Positions 35,210 to 45,000 of a DNA stretch of 64,000 bases are shown here, in pieces (positions within the stretch are counted from its first letter, which is position 1; the number at the start of each line of letters is the position of its first letter). The translations under genes and the position numbers were made by a program. Under the pieces are notes generated by a model, which saw only the letters and a list, made by a program, of their open reading frames with translations, was not told the DNA's origin and searched no databases. This DNA comes from Shewanella insulae (GTDB taxonomy: Bacteria > Pseudomonadota > Gammaproteobacteria > Enterobacterales > Shewanellaceae), in contig NZ_WRPA01000022.1 of the NCBI RefSeq assembly GCF_009831655.1, positions 1 through 64,000 of the forward strand, written 5' to 3'.

Positions 35210-37702
35210 CTAACTCAGGAACTCGGCCAGCTCTTCGACCACTCTTGGCTTGCTGTAGAGATAGCCCTGGGCCTGATCGCATCCCGCCGCCTCGAGGAAG
35301 GCCGCCTGCTCCGGCGTCTCCACCCCCTCGGCGATGATACAGAGGTTCAGCGCATGGCCGAGGGCAATCACCGCCTTGGCGATTGCCGTGTTGTTGCCGT
35401 CTCTGGGAATATCGCGAATGAAGGACTGATCTATCTTCAGCTTATGTATGGGCAGGCGCTTCAGGTAGTTTAGCGACGAATAGCCGGTACCGAAATCGTC
35501 CACCGACAACTCGACCCCAAGCTCACCCAACTGTTTCAGCACCTCGATCACCGCCAGGGGATCGGACATCATACAGCTCTCGGTTACCTCTAGCTCCAGG
35601 TACTGGGGTGGCAGTCCCGCCTCGTCGAGTACACGTTTAACCTCGGCGCAAAACTGATTCTGTTGCAGCTGAGGCCCGGCGACGTTCACCGAAATACGGC
35701 CAAAGCGCTTGCCCTCGGCTAACCATTGAGCGCCCTGAGTCGCCGCCTGTTTCAGCACCCAGAGACCAATCTCGTTGATCAGGCCGATATTTTCAGCCAC
35801 CGGGATAAAGATGGCCGGCGAGATAGGCCCAAGTTGCGGGTCTTCCCAGCGCAGCAGCGCCTCGAAGCCGACACACTCCCCTGTGCCCAGCGCCAACTTG
35901 GGCTGATAAACCAGATAGAAGGCATCCTTGCTGATGGCGTCGTGCAGCGCACTCTGTAGCTTGAGATGCTCCACCGAGGCCAGAGTCAGAGATTGGGTGT
36001 AGAAGGCGTAATTGTTACGGCCATTGGCCTTGGCCCTGTGCATGGCGGTATCGGCGTTTCGCAGCAGGGTATCGCCACTCTCGCCATCGCCGGGATAGAT
36101 GGCCACCCCCATGCTGGCGGTGAGGCGTACGCTGCCTTCTTCATCCAGCAGAAACGGCGCATCGAAGGCCTCGCGCAGGCGGCTTACCATGAGGGAGACG
36201 CTATCGTCGCTTTCCACATGGGGCAGGACAGCGATAAACTCATCGCTTCCCAGCCTGGCCAGGGTCGCCTCTTCCCCCAGCTTCTGTCCCAGGCGTCTGG
36301 CGACCTCCATCAGGATGGCGTCGCCGGTCACATGGCCGTAGCTATCATTGATATGTTTAAACAGATCCACGTCGATAAAGATCAGCGCCAGCTGTGTCTC
36401 TTCACGGGCGGCGTGTCGCAGCTCCTGCTCCAGGTTGGCCGACAGCATCATGCGGTTGGGCAACTTGGTCAGCGGATCGTGATACACCAGACGTGCCAGT
36501 TCCTTCTCACTCTGTTTCTGGGCCGAGATGTCGGCGAATACGGCGACGAAGTAGCGCACCTGATGATCGTCACCATACATGGAGCTGATGGTGAGCTGCT
36601 CTGGGTAGATGGCACCGCTCTTGCGTCGGTTCCAGATCTCGCCGTGCCACTTGCCATTGGTGAGCAGGGAGCGCCACAGACGCTCGAAGAAGGCCTTGTC
36701 GTGACGGCCGGAGTTTAAGATACGCGGGTTCTCCCCCAGTACCTCTTCGCGGCTGTAGCCGGTGATCTCGGTAAAGGCGCCATGGACCTCGACTATGTTC
36801 CCCCTGGCATCAGTGATCAACACCCCTTCCACCGAGTTCTCGAAGATATTGGCCGCCAGCTCCAGCTGTTCCTGAGCCGCCTTATGGGAAGTTATGTTGC
36901 GCGAGATGCCTATCACCCCCTCCAGGGTGCCATCGGACGCGACGACGGGGACCTTAGTGGTCTCCAGCCAAGAATTGGACTGGTCGATATCTTTGGCCTC
37001 GCACTCGGCGGCCGTTACCTGTACGCCGCGCACGATCGACTCATAGTCCCCTTGAACAAACTCCTCGGCTAACTCCGGGGAGAAGATCTCGTCATCGGTA
37101 CGATTGAGTAGCTGTTCTCTATCGCGCCCCCAGGCTAATTCGACACTCTTATTGATCAGTACGTAGCGCCCCGCCACATCCTTCATCCACACATGCTCCG
37201 GCAGGCTATCGATGAAGAGCTGTAGATCGACTCGCTTCTCTCCCTGAGTATCAACCCGAGCCTCAGCCTGGGCTAACTGCTGGCGATCGGCCTGATAGAG
37301 ATTAACGAGTGTGTATTGCATCGCCTGACAGGTCAGCTTGACCTGGGTATTTAGCCGCTTATCGTGATTAATCTGTTCGTTAGGCACCAGACAGAGGGCA
37401 CCATAGAGGGCTTGGGAGGGCCAGAAGAGCGGCTGCAGGACAATGCCACCGACATTGACCGGCTCGCGGGGACGCTTGGGATATTCGATATAGTCGCGAA
37501 ACAGGGTGAGCCCCTGGGCGCAGAGCTGAGCGACACTCTGTCGATGCACCTGATTGTCATCGCACAGGCTAAGCTGCGGCATCAAACCATCGGTGGCGGT
37601 GAGGCTCAGCAGGAAAAGACTGCCGTCAAAAATCTCGCCTAAGCTCTCTAACGCTTCCTGCCAATCTTGTAACGCTTCATCTGGAATCTTGATATCTATC
37701 AC
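35210..37702 (-). CDS. PAS-GGDEF-EAL cyclic di-GMP protein
   Basis: Cytoplasmic signalling protein of about 830 residues; no membrane helices are seen. After a GAF-like N-terminal part (about 1-160) come two PAS domains (about 165-290, with HVWMKDVAGRYVLINKS, and about 290-410). The GGDEF domain follows with the degenerate motif LGSDEF, and then an intact EAL domain (GFEALLRWEDP, DDFGTGYSSLNYLKRLP). It is therefore most likely a phosphodiesterase, with the GGDEF part possibly a GTP-sensing regulator. The start is GTG 37702 with GGAG upstream; GTG 37735 is the alternative. Confidence 0.9.
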   Translation of the reverse strand: MIDIKIPDEALQDWQEALESLGEIFDGSLFLLSLTATDGLMPQLSLCDDNQVHRQSVAQLCAQGLTLFRDYIEYPKRPREPVNVGGIVLQPLFWPSQALYGALCLVPNEQINHDKRLNTQVKLTCQAMQYTLVNLYQADRQQLAQAEARVDTQGEKRVDLQLFIDSLPEHVWMKDVAGRYVLINKSVELAWGRDREQLLNRTDDEIFSPELAEEFVQGDYESIVRGVQVTAAECEAKDIDQSNSWLETTKVPVVASDGTLEGVIGISRNITSHKAAQEQLELAANIFENSVEGVLITDARGNIVEVHGAFTEITGYSREEVLGENPRILNSGRHDKAFFERLWRSLLTNGKWHGEIWNRRKSGAIYPEQLTISSMYGDDHQVRYFVAVFADISAQKQSEKELARLVYHDPLTKLPNRMMLSANLEQELRHAAREETQLALIFIDVDLFKHINDSYGHVTGDAILMEVARRLGQKLGEEATLARLGSDEFIAVLPHVESDDSVSLMVSRLREAFDAPFLLDEEGSVRLTASMGVAIYPGDGESGDTLLRNADTAMHRAKANGRNNYAFYTQSLTLASVEHLKLQSALHDAISKDAFYLVYQPKLALGTGECVGFEALLRWEDPQLGPISPAIFIPVAENIGLINEIGLWVLKQAATQGAQWLAEGKRFGRISVNVAGPQLQQNQFCAEVKRVLDEAGLPPQYLELEVTESCMMSDPLAVIEVLKQLGELGVELSVDDFGTGYSSLNYLKRLPIHKLKIDQSFIRDIPRDGNNTAIAKAVIALGHALNLCIIAEGVETPEQAAFLEAAGCDQAQGYLYSKPRVVEELAEFLS

Positions 37703-37956
37703 TATCCTACTCCGAGAGCGACGACCGAGTGTCACTATCCCTTAATCCCTTTTCCGCTAGCTTATCGCCTATTAGTCGTAATGGACACCAGCAAACGCCA
37801 GAAATTAACCTTAATTTAACAAAAGTATATCTATCCCGACAAAAAATGGCGTTAGGTAAGGCTTGAGTCATCTTACACTATAAATAGGGCAGGTTATCAG
37901 TAGTTTAATCTAATAATGAGTCTCAGACGCCCATTTCGTCGACAAGAAGCGCAAAT

Positions 37957-37988
37957 AAAAAAACCAGCCCTGAGGCTGGTTTTTTTTA
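37957..37988 (-). terminator. Terminator of prfB-lysS
   Basis: ACCAGCC-CTGA-GGCTGGT with strong A and T runs ends the prfB-lysS operon on the minus strand, about 15 bases after lysS. Confidence 0.92.
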
Positions 37989-38003
37989 TTAAGCGTTGCC
38001 AGC

Positions 38004-39506
38004 TTATCCCTGAGGGCGCATCGCCGGGAAGAGGATCACGTCACGAATGGTGTGAGTGTTGGTAAACAACATCACCAGACGGTCGATACCTATGCCCTGA
38101 CCCGCAGTCGGTGGCAGGCCGTGCTCCAGTGCCGTGATGTAGTCGGCGTCATAGAACATGGCTTCGTCGTCACCCGCGTCTTTGGCATCAACCTGCGCCT
38201 TGAAGCGCTTGTCTTGATCTTCCGCGTCGTTCAGCTCGCTGAAGCCGTTGGCCACTTCGCGACCGCCGATGAAGAACTCGAATCGATCTGTGATGAAGTG
38301 ATTCTCATCGTTACGGCGAGCCAGCGGCGAGATATCGGCCGGATAACCTGTGATGAAGGTAGGCTGCATCAGCTTAGGCTCGGCGGTTTCACCAAAGATC
38401 TCTTCCAGCAGCTGACCACAAGTCCAGAACTTCTCGATGGTCATGCCCAGGCTCTTGGCCAGGTTACGCATAAACTCGACGGCTTTAACCTCTTCATAGG
38501 TCATAGACTGAATGGTCTCGTTATCTGGGTTGTACTTCTTAATCGCGTCCAGCATGCTCAGACGCTCGTATGGACCACCGAAATCGATAATGTGATCGCC
38601 ATATGGCAGCTTAGTATCACCCAGCAGATCTTTGGCGATCGAAGAGAGCATCTCTTCGGTCAGGTCCATCAGATCCTTATAGTCGGCATAGGCCATATAG
38701 AATTCCATCATGGTGAATTCTGGATTATGGCGTGGCGACAAGCCCTCATTACGGAAGTTACGGTTAATCTCGAACACACGCTCGAAACCACCCACGACCA
38801 GACGCTTGAGGTATAGCTCAGGCGCGATACGCAGGTACATCTCGATATCCAGCGCATTGTGGTGGGTAATGAAAGGACGCGCCGACGCACCGCCTGGGAT
38901 GCTGTGCATCATAGGCGTTTCCACTTCCATGAACTCTTTGCTCACCATGAAGTTACGAATAGCGGTAACCACTTTCGAACGCATTATGAAGGCTTCACGC
39001 GACTCTTCGTTCACGATCAGGTCCACATAACGCTGACGGTAGCGGGTCTCCTGGTCGGTCAGGCCGTGGAACTTCTCTGGCAGTGGACGCAGCGCCTTGG
39101 TCAGCAGCTGGTACTCTTCCATGTTGACATAGAGGTCGCCCTTGCCCGACAGGTGCAACTGGCCGGTAACACCTATGATGTCGCCGATATCCAGCCCCTG
39201 ATACTTAGCCTTAAGATCTTTCTGTACGTCTTTACCGGCATAGGCCTGGATGCGACCGCTCACATCCTGGATCACCAGGAAGGGGCCACGCTTGGCCATG
39301 ATACGACCGGCGATAGAGCGCTGGACCTTCATCTCTTCCAGCTCTTCCTTGCTGTAGTGACCATACTCGGCCTGGATATCGGCAGCCTTATGTTTTCGAT
39401 CGAAGTTGTTCGGGTGACCGTTAGCAGGGCAAGAAGCGCGAACGTGATCCAACTTGGCACGGCGCTCTGCAATTAACTTGTTTTCGTCTTGAGTTTGTTC
39501 AGTCAT
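38004..39506 (-). CDS. lysS: Lysyl-tRNA synthetase, class II
   Basis: Class II synthetase of 500 residues that charges tRNA-Lys. The N-terminal OB-fold (about 55-180, GRIMAKRGPFLVIQDVSGRIQAY) is followed by motif 1 (VETPMMHSIPGGASARPF), motif 2 (FEINRNFRNEGLSPRHNPEFTMMEFY) and motif 3 (GIGIDRLVML). It follows prfB by 12 bases, the standard prfB-lysS operon of gammaproteobacteria. It ends with a strong hairpin. Nothing in the sequence is unusual. Confidence 0.98.
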   Translation of the reverse strand: MTEQTQDENKLIAERRAKLDHVRASCPANGHPNNFDRKHKAADIQAEYGHYSKEELEEMKVQRSIAGRIMAKRGPFLVIQDVSGRIQAYAGKDVQKDLKAKYQGLDIGDIIGVTGQLHLSGKGDLYVNMEEYQLLTKALRPLPEKFHGLTDQETRYRQRYVDLIVNEESREAFIMRSKVVTAIRNFMVSKEFMEVETPMMHSIPGGASARPFITHHNALDIEMYLRIAPELYLKRLVVGGFERVFEINRNFRNEGLSPRHNPEFTMMEFYMAYADYKDLMDLTEEMLSSIAKDLLGDTKLPYGDHIIDFGGPYERLSMLDAIKKYNPDNETIQSMTYEEVKAVEFMRNLAKSLGMTIEKFWTCGQLLEEIFGETAEPKLMQPTFITGYPADISPLARRNDENHFITDRFEFFIGGREVANGFSELNDAEDQDKRFKAQVDAKDAGDDEAMFYDADYITALEHGLPPTAGQGIGIDRLVMLFTNTHTIRDVILFPAMRPQG

Positions 39507-39518
39507 CTTCTTCTCTCG

Positions 39519-40617
39519 TTAAAGGCCAGATTTCAGGCTAGCTTCAATAAACTTGTCCAGATCGCCGTCGAGGACACTCTGGGTATTACGACTTTCGACA
39601 CCGGTACGCAGATCTTTGATACGGGCATCATCGAGCACGTAGGAACGGATCTGGCTGCCCCAGCCAATATCAGACTTGGCATCTTCGGCGGCTTGCTTGT
39701 CGGCATTCTGTTTTAGCATTTCCAATTCGTACAACTTAGCTTTTAGTTGCTTCATTGCCGAGTCACGGTTCTTGTGCTGGGATCTATCGTTTTGACACTG
39801 CACCACGGTATTGGTGGGCAAGTGAGTAATACGAATCGCCGATTCCGTCTTGTTGACGTGCTGACCACCCGCGCCCGAGGCTCGGTAGGTATCGATACGC
39901 AGATCCGCTGGATTGATATCGATCTCGATAGAGTCATCGATCTCCGGATAGACAAACACAGAGCAGAACGAGGTGTGACGCTTACCCGAGGAGTCGAACG
40001 GCGACTTTCGCACCAGACGATGTACCCCGGTTTCGGTACGCAGTGAACCGAAGGCATACTCGCCGGTGAACTTGACGGTGGCGCCCTTGATACCGGCGAC
40101 ATCGCCGTCGGTCACTTCGATAAGCTCGGGCTTGTAGCCCTTGGCTTCACCCCAGCGCAGATACATGCGCAGCACCATGTTGGCCCAATCCTGCGCCTCG
40201 GTACCGCCAGAACCCGATTGAATATCAAGGTAGCAATCAGATGCGTCGTTAGGGCCCGAGAACATGCGGCGGAACTCTAGCTCTTCCAGGCGCTTCTCCA
40301 GGCTGGCCAGCTCGCTGTTAGCGTCGTTGAAGGTGTCTTCATCATCTTCTTCAACGGCCAGCTCCAACAGGCCTTCCACATCCTCCAGGCCGCTGTCCAT
40401 ATCGTCAATAGTCTTGACCACGGCCTCTAACGAGGCACGCTCTTTACCCAGGGCCTGGGCATTATCGGGATTGTTCCAAACGTCGGCGCTCTCAAGCTCT
40501 CGACTCACTTCTTCTAGACGCTCACTCTTAGCATCGTAGTCAAAGATACCCCCGAAGAAGTTGGGTGCGCTCGGCCAGCTCCTTGATTTTAAATTTAACC
40601 GGATTGACTTCAAACAT
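39519..40617 (-). CDS. prfB: Peptide chain release factor 2, with programmed +1 frameshift
   Basis: RF2 of 365 residues, made only after a +1 shift at codon 25. Translation starts at ATG 40617 (MFEVNPVKFKIKELAERTQL) and meets an in-frame TGA at 40542-40540; reading resumes in the +1 frame at GAC (LDYDAKSERLEE). The anticodon-like tripeptide is SPF (RKSPFDSSGKRH) and the hydrolysis motif is GGQ in GAGGQHVNKTES. RF2 recognises UGA and UAA. Simple ORF calling misses the first 25 codons. It is the first gene of the prfB-lysS operon. Confidence 0.97.
40539..40554 (-). promoter_or_regulatory. RF2 autoregulatory frameshift site
   Basis: The minus strand reads CGGGGGTATCTTTGAC. It contains a Shine-Dalgarno-like GGGGG, three spacer bases, and the slippery CTT-TGA-C. 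When RF2 is scarce, the ribosome pauses at TGA and shifts to +1. Confidence 0.95.
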
Positions 40618-40797
40618 GACTCTTTCTACTTAAAACTCGATTGGCAGGAATGCAAACGCGGTATTTTAACTCAATCGCCCCTATTCGCATAGGGGCGAAG
40701 CAGTGCTTATTGAGCGAATTTCATCGCAAAATCCCCCCTTTATTGCTCCCAATGGCCACACGGGAGAATTCAACCCCTTTTCGGCAGGCTGGCTATA

Positions 40798-41787
40798 ATG
40801 TTCAATATGAAACCGACGAACCAATGCTGCTATCACGAAGACGAAGGCTTCTCCTGCACAGAGCCGGCCGAGGCCTCCGGGCTCTGCTATTGGCATGATC
40901 CTAAAATCATTAAAGATAAACCGGAGGATGTCGCCCGTCTCGAGGCCTTCGCCAGAAACGGCGGCATGCTTAGGGGCATCTCCCTCAAGCGGGCCAACTT
41001 GCCCGGCATCGACCTGGTGAGGCACCATCAGAAGACAGGCTTCGACATGAGCCACGCCGAGCTGTATCGCGCCAACCTCCAGGGGGCGCACATGTTTAAC
41101 CTCAACCTGCAAAACGCCAGCCTGATGAAGGCGGATCTACGCGAGGCCAACGTCCACTGCGCCAACCTGGTGGGTACAAATCTCCTGGGGATCAAGTGGA
41201 ACGGCGCCAAGATAGAGAACATCAACACAGGCAAGATCCTCAAACAGGAACGACTGGCCAACGAGGCGGAAAGGGTAGGCGAAGCCGAGATAGCCCAGGA
41301 TTATTTTGAGCAGGCCGAGGAGATCTACCGGGATCTGCGTAAGGCCGCCGAGCGCGAAGGCTTGTTTGCCATGGGCGGTGACTACTTGCGTAAGGAGCTC
41401 ACCATGCGCCGTCATCAGATGCCTAAATACAGCTATTCACGCGCCCTCTCCAAGATGATCGACGTCTTCTGCGGCTATGGCGAGGCGCCCACTCGAGTGA
41501 TCGGTTTCTCCATGGGCCTCATCTTCATCTGCGCCCTGCTCTACCTGTTCACCGGGCTCAACTACGACGGCAACATCCACGTCTTCAACTGGCAAAACGA
41601 TCTGGCCACCAACCTGGCGCTCTTCTTCAACTGCGTCTACTACTCTGTCGTCACCTTTACCACCCTGGGCTATGGCGACTTTACACCCATAGGCTATTCC
41701 CGCGCCATCGCCGCCGTCGAGGCCTTCACCGGCAGCTTTACCATCGCCCTGTTTGTGGTGGTCTTCGTCAAGAAGATGACCCGCTAA
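40798..41787 (+). CDS. Pentapeptide-repeat / two-TM potassium channel fusion
   Basis: Protein of 329 residues. Residues 1-60 contain a Cys/His-rich segment with CCYHEDEGFSCTEPAEASGLCYWHD, which might bind zinc. Residues about 60-145 are pentapeptide repeats (ELYRANLQGAHMFNLNLQ and SLMKADLREANVHCANL). A helical linker follows, and then two membrane helices around about 235-255 and 305-325. Between them lies the potassium-selectivity filter TLGYGD (Gly291-Tyr292-Gly293-Asp294). It is therefore a probable potassium channel with a cytosolic pentapeptide domain as sensor or tether. It is a single gene; the ATG has only a weak Shine-Dalgarno sequence. Confidence 0.9.
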   Translation: MFNMKPTNQCCYHEDEGFSCTEPAEASGLCYWHDPKIIKDKPEDVARLEAFARNGGMLRGISLKRANLPGIDLVRHHQKTGFDMSHAELYRANLQGAHMFNLNLQNASLMKADLREANVHCANLVGTNLLGIKWNGAKIENINTGKILKQERLANEAERVGEAEIAQDYFEQAEEIYRDLRKAAEREGLFAMGGDYLRKELTMRRHQMPKYSYSRALSKMIDVFCGYGEAPTRVIGFSMGLIFICALLYLFTGLNYDGNIHVFNWQNDLATNLALFFNCVYYSVVTFTTLGYGDFTPIGYSRAIAAVEAFTGSFTIALFVVVFVKKMTR

Positions 41788-42053
41788 GGGCAAAGTGTGA
41801 CCCACCTCAAATCACACCATTACCGGCTTCGCGTAAGCCGTCAAACCTAGCGCAATTTGTGAGCAACGCTGCAAATGCCGCACAAAAAATCACTACTAAG
41901 ACCTGTGGTGAAAAAGCCTCTGGGTATACTCGAGCAAACCTTGTTTCGCTAATTTACGATAAGCCTGTTTACCCACGGGCAATCCACAAAAAAATCATCG
42001 ACGCGACCAAGGTAGCCAAGCTCAAGCTTAGATTCTAATAAAAGGTCCCTACC

Positions 42054-45000
42054 ATGATAGAACTCACCTTCGACGGCCAGGTCGTCAAAGCCAACCGGGG
42101 CGAAGATCTGCTCTCCTGTGCCAAGGCCGCAGGCATAGCGATCCCTAATTTATGTCATCTGGGCAAACAACTGGACGACAAACTCGCAGGCAAGCAAGAC
42201 TGCAATCTCTGTTATGTGGAGGTGCGAGACGGCCAGGGCGACTTCCACACAGTCAAGGCCTGTAAGACACAGGTCGAGGCACCGCTTGAGGTGATCACCC
42301 ACTCGGCCGCACTCAGCAAACGCCGCCAGGCCGCGCTGAAACACCTTTTGAGCGACCACTTCGCCGACTGCGAAGCCCCCTGTCAACAGGCCTGTCCTGC
42401 TGGGGTAGACGTGCAGTCCTATCTGCTGCATATCGCCCAGGGCAATCACAAGGAAGCGGTCAAGGTGATCAAACAGACCCTGCCGCTGCCCCTCTCTATC
42501 GGCCGTGTCTGCCCGGCGTTTTGCGAAACGGCCTGTCGCCGTGGCGAGCTGGATGAGCCCCTGGCCATACGCCAGCTCAAGCGTCACGCCGCCGACCTGG
42601 ATCTCGACAGTGAGGACACCTATGTACCGCCCAAGGCGCACGCCACCGGTAAAAAAGTCGCCATCATTGGCAGCGGCCCGGCGGGGATCAGCGCGGGTTA
42701 CTATCTCTCCAACGCCGGTCATGAGGTGATCATCTATGAATCTATGCCCAAGGCGGGCGGCTGGCTAAGATACGGCATCCCTGAGTACCGTCTGCCCAAG
42801 CAGATTCTGGACAGAGAGATAGACCTCCTGTGCCAGAACGGCCTGATGATACAGACAGACACGCGTCTCGGCCGCGACATCCACCTCAAGGAGCTGGTTA
42901 ACCAGTTCGACGCCGTCTGTCTCGCCATCGGCGCCCAGAAGGCGGTGCCCATGAACTACCCAGGCGTAGACCTCGAAGGCTGCTATCTTGGCGTGGACTA
43001 CCTTAAGGATCACTGCACAGACAACAACTACCACACGGGCAAGAAAGTGGCGGTGATCGGCGGCGGCAACACAGCCATCGACTGCGCCCGTACCGCCCTG
43101 CGCAAGGGCGCCGAGGTGACACTAGTCTATCGCCGCACCCGCGACGAGATGCCGGCGGAGCTTTATGAGATAGAGGAGGCCGAACATGAGGGCGTGCGCT
43201 TCTATTTCCTCACCAACCCTATCGAAAACCATGGCGACACCGACGGCCGTATCAATGCCGTCACCTTCGAGAAGATGCGCCTTGGCGAGCCCGATGCCTC
43301 CGGCAGACGCTCACCTAAGGCCACGGGCGAGACCTTCACCGAGGCGTTCGATACTGTGATCCCAGCGGTCTCCCAGACCCCTGACATGACCTTCCTCGAG
43401 CACCCCGAGAGCCAGCTCTCCACCGGCGAGGTGGCCCTGACTCGCTGGAACACCTTCTCCGGCTGTGATCACACCATGTCGTCCGGGGTAGAGAAGCTGT
43501 TCGTGCTCGGCGATTCACGCACAGGCCCCGCCACGGCAGTCGCCGCTGTGGCCGATGGTCGCAAGGCCGCTAACGCCATCGAGAAACTGCTGAGCGGCGA
43601 GCTGAGCTGCGAGCTGATTCAAGCGCCCTTCAATTCACAGAAACAGGATGAGCAGAAGCCAGACAGCCGCCACTTCCCGGACCGACTGTTGCTGGCCAAG
43701 GCCAAGATGCCCGAGCTGGCCATCGACAAGCGCCTAAGCAACTTCGACGAGATAGAACTCGGCTTCAACGACGAGGAGGCGATGCTCGAGGCCGCCCGCT
43801 GTCTCGAGTGTGGCTGTCAGGCCAACACAGAGTGCGCCCTGCGCGACTACGCCACCGAATACCGTGTGGATGGTGCCACGCTCGATAAGCAGGGCCACCG
43901 CGCCTTTACCCAGGATGCCAGCACGCCCTTCATCAACTTCGACCCCAACCGCTGCATCAGCTGCGGCGCCTGCGTCACCATCTGTCATCAACAGTCTGGA
44001 CACAAGGCGATCAGCTTCGAACCCGGCAGCTACCTGGCCCTGCCTCAGGAGATGGCCGCAACACACGCCCGTCAGGCACCGCGCGCCGGATTCAGCGTCA
44101 CCATGGCCGACAGCCAGTGTGTCCAGTGCGGCAACTGCGTCCAGGTCTGCCCCACTGGCGCCCTGACCGATGCCAGAGACAAGCGTCAGGGGGTTAAGAG
44201 TGAGCTGAAGCAGACCTCCACCGTCTGCACTTACTGCGGTGTGGGTTGCCGCATCTTGATCCACAGCGATCCCGTTACAGGCGAGATTAAACGGGTCTCG
44301 GGCGACAGCCGATCCCAGGTCAACGAGGGGATGCTCTGCGTCAAGGGCCGCTTCGGCTTCGACTTCATCAACAGCCAGCAACGCCTGACCCAGCCATTAC
44401 TGCGTAAGGCGGGCGAGCTGGTACCGGTCAGCTGGAACGAGGCGATCGACTACATAGGCGCGCAGCTGGGTCGCATCAAGGCCGAACATGGCGGTGACGC
44501 CATCGCGGGTCTGGCTTCGGCCAAGGCGACCAACGAAGATAACTATCTGTTCCAAAAGCTGTTTAGAAGCGTTATCGGCACCAATAACATAGATCACTGC
44601 GCCCGCCTATGCCATGCCTCGACGGTCACCGCCTTGCAGGAGAGTCTCGGCAGCGGTGCCATGACCAATGACATTCCGTCGATCAAGTCTTCGGATCTCA
44701 TCTTCATCCTGGGCTCGGATACCGAGGCGGCGCATCCCATCATCGCCTCCAAGATCAAACAGGCGGTGAGTCAGCACGGAGCCCGTCTGGTGGTGGCCGA
44801 TCCTAAGCGGGTCAGCATAGCCGACAGCGCCGAGCTCTATCTGCGTCACCGCCCAGGAAGTGACGTCATGCTGCTCAATGCCATCATGCAGGAGATCATC
44901 AAGCAGGGCTGGCACGACGAGGATTATATCGACCGCCGCGTCGAAGGGTTCGACGCACTACGCGCCGAGGTGATGAAGGAAGACTACAGCCTGAGTAACG

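Noticed and set aside
41824..41840. CGGCTT-AAGCCG hairpin as terminator of the potassium-channel gene
   Set aside because: It lacks a T-run and has a short stem, so termination is not supported.
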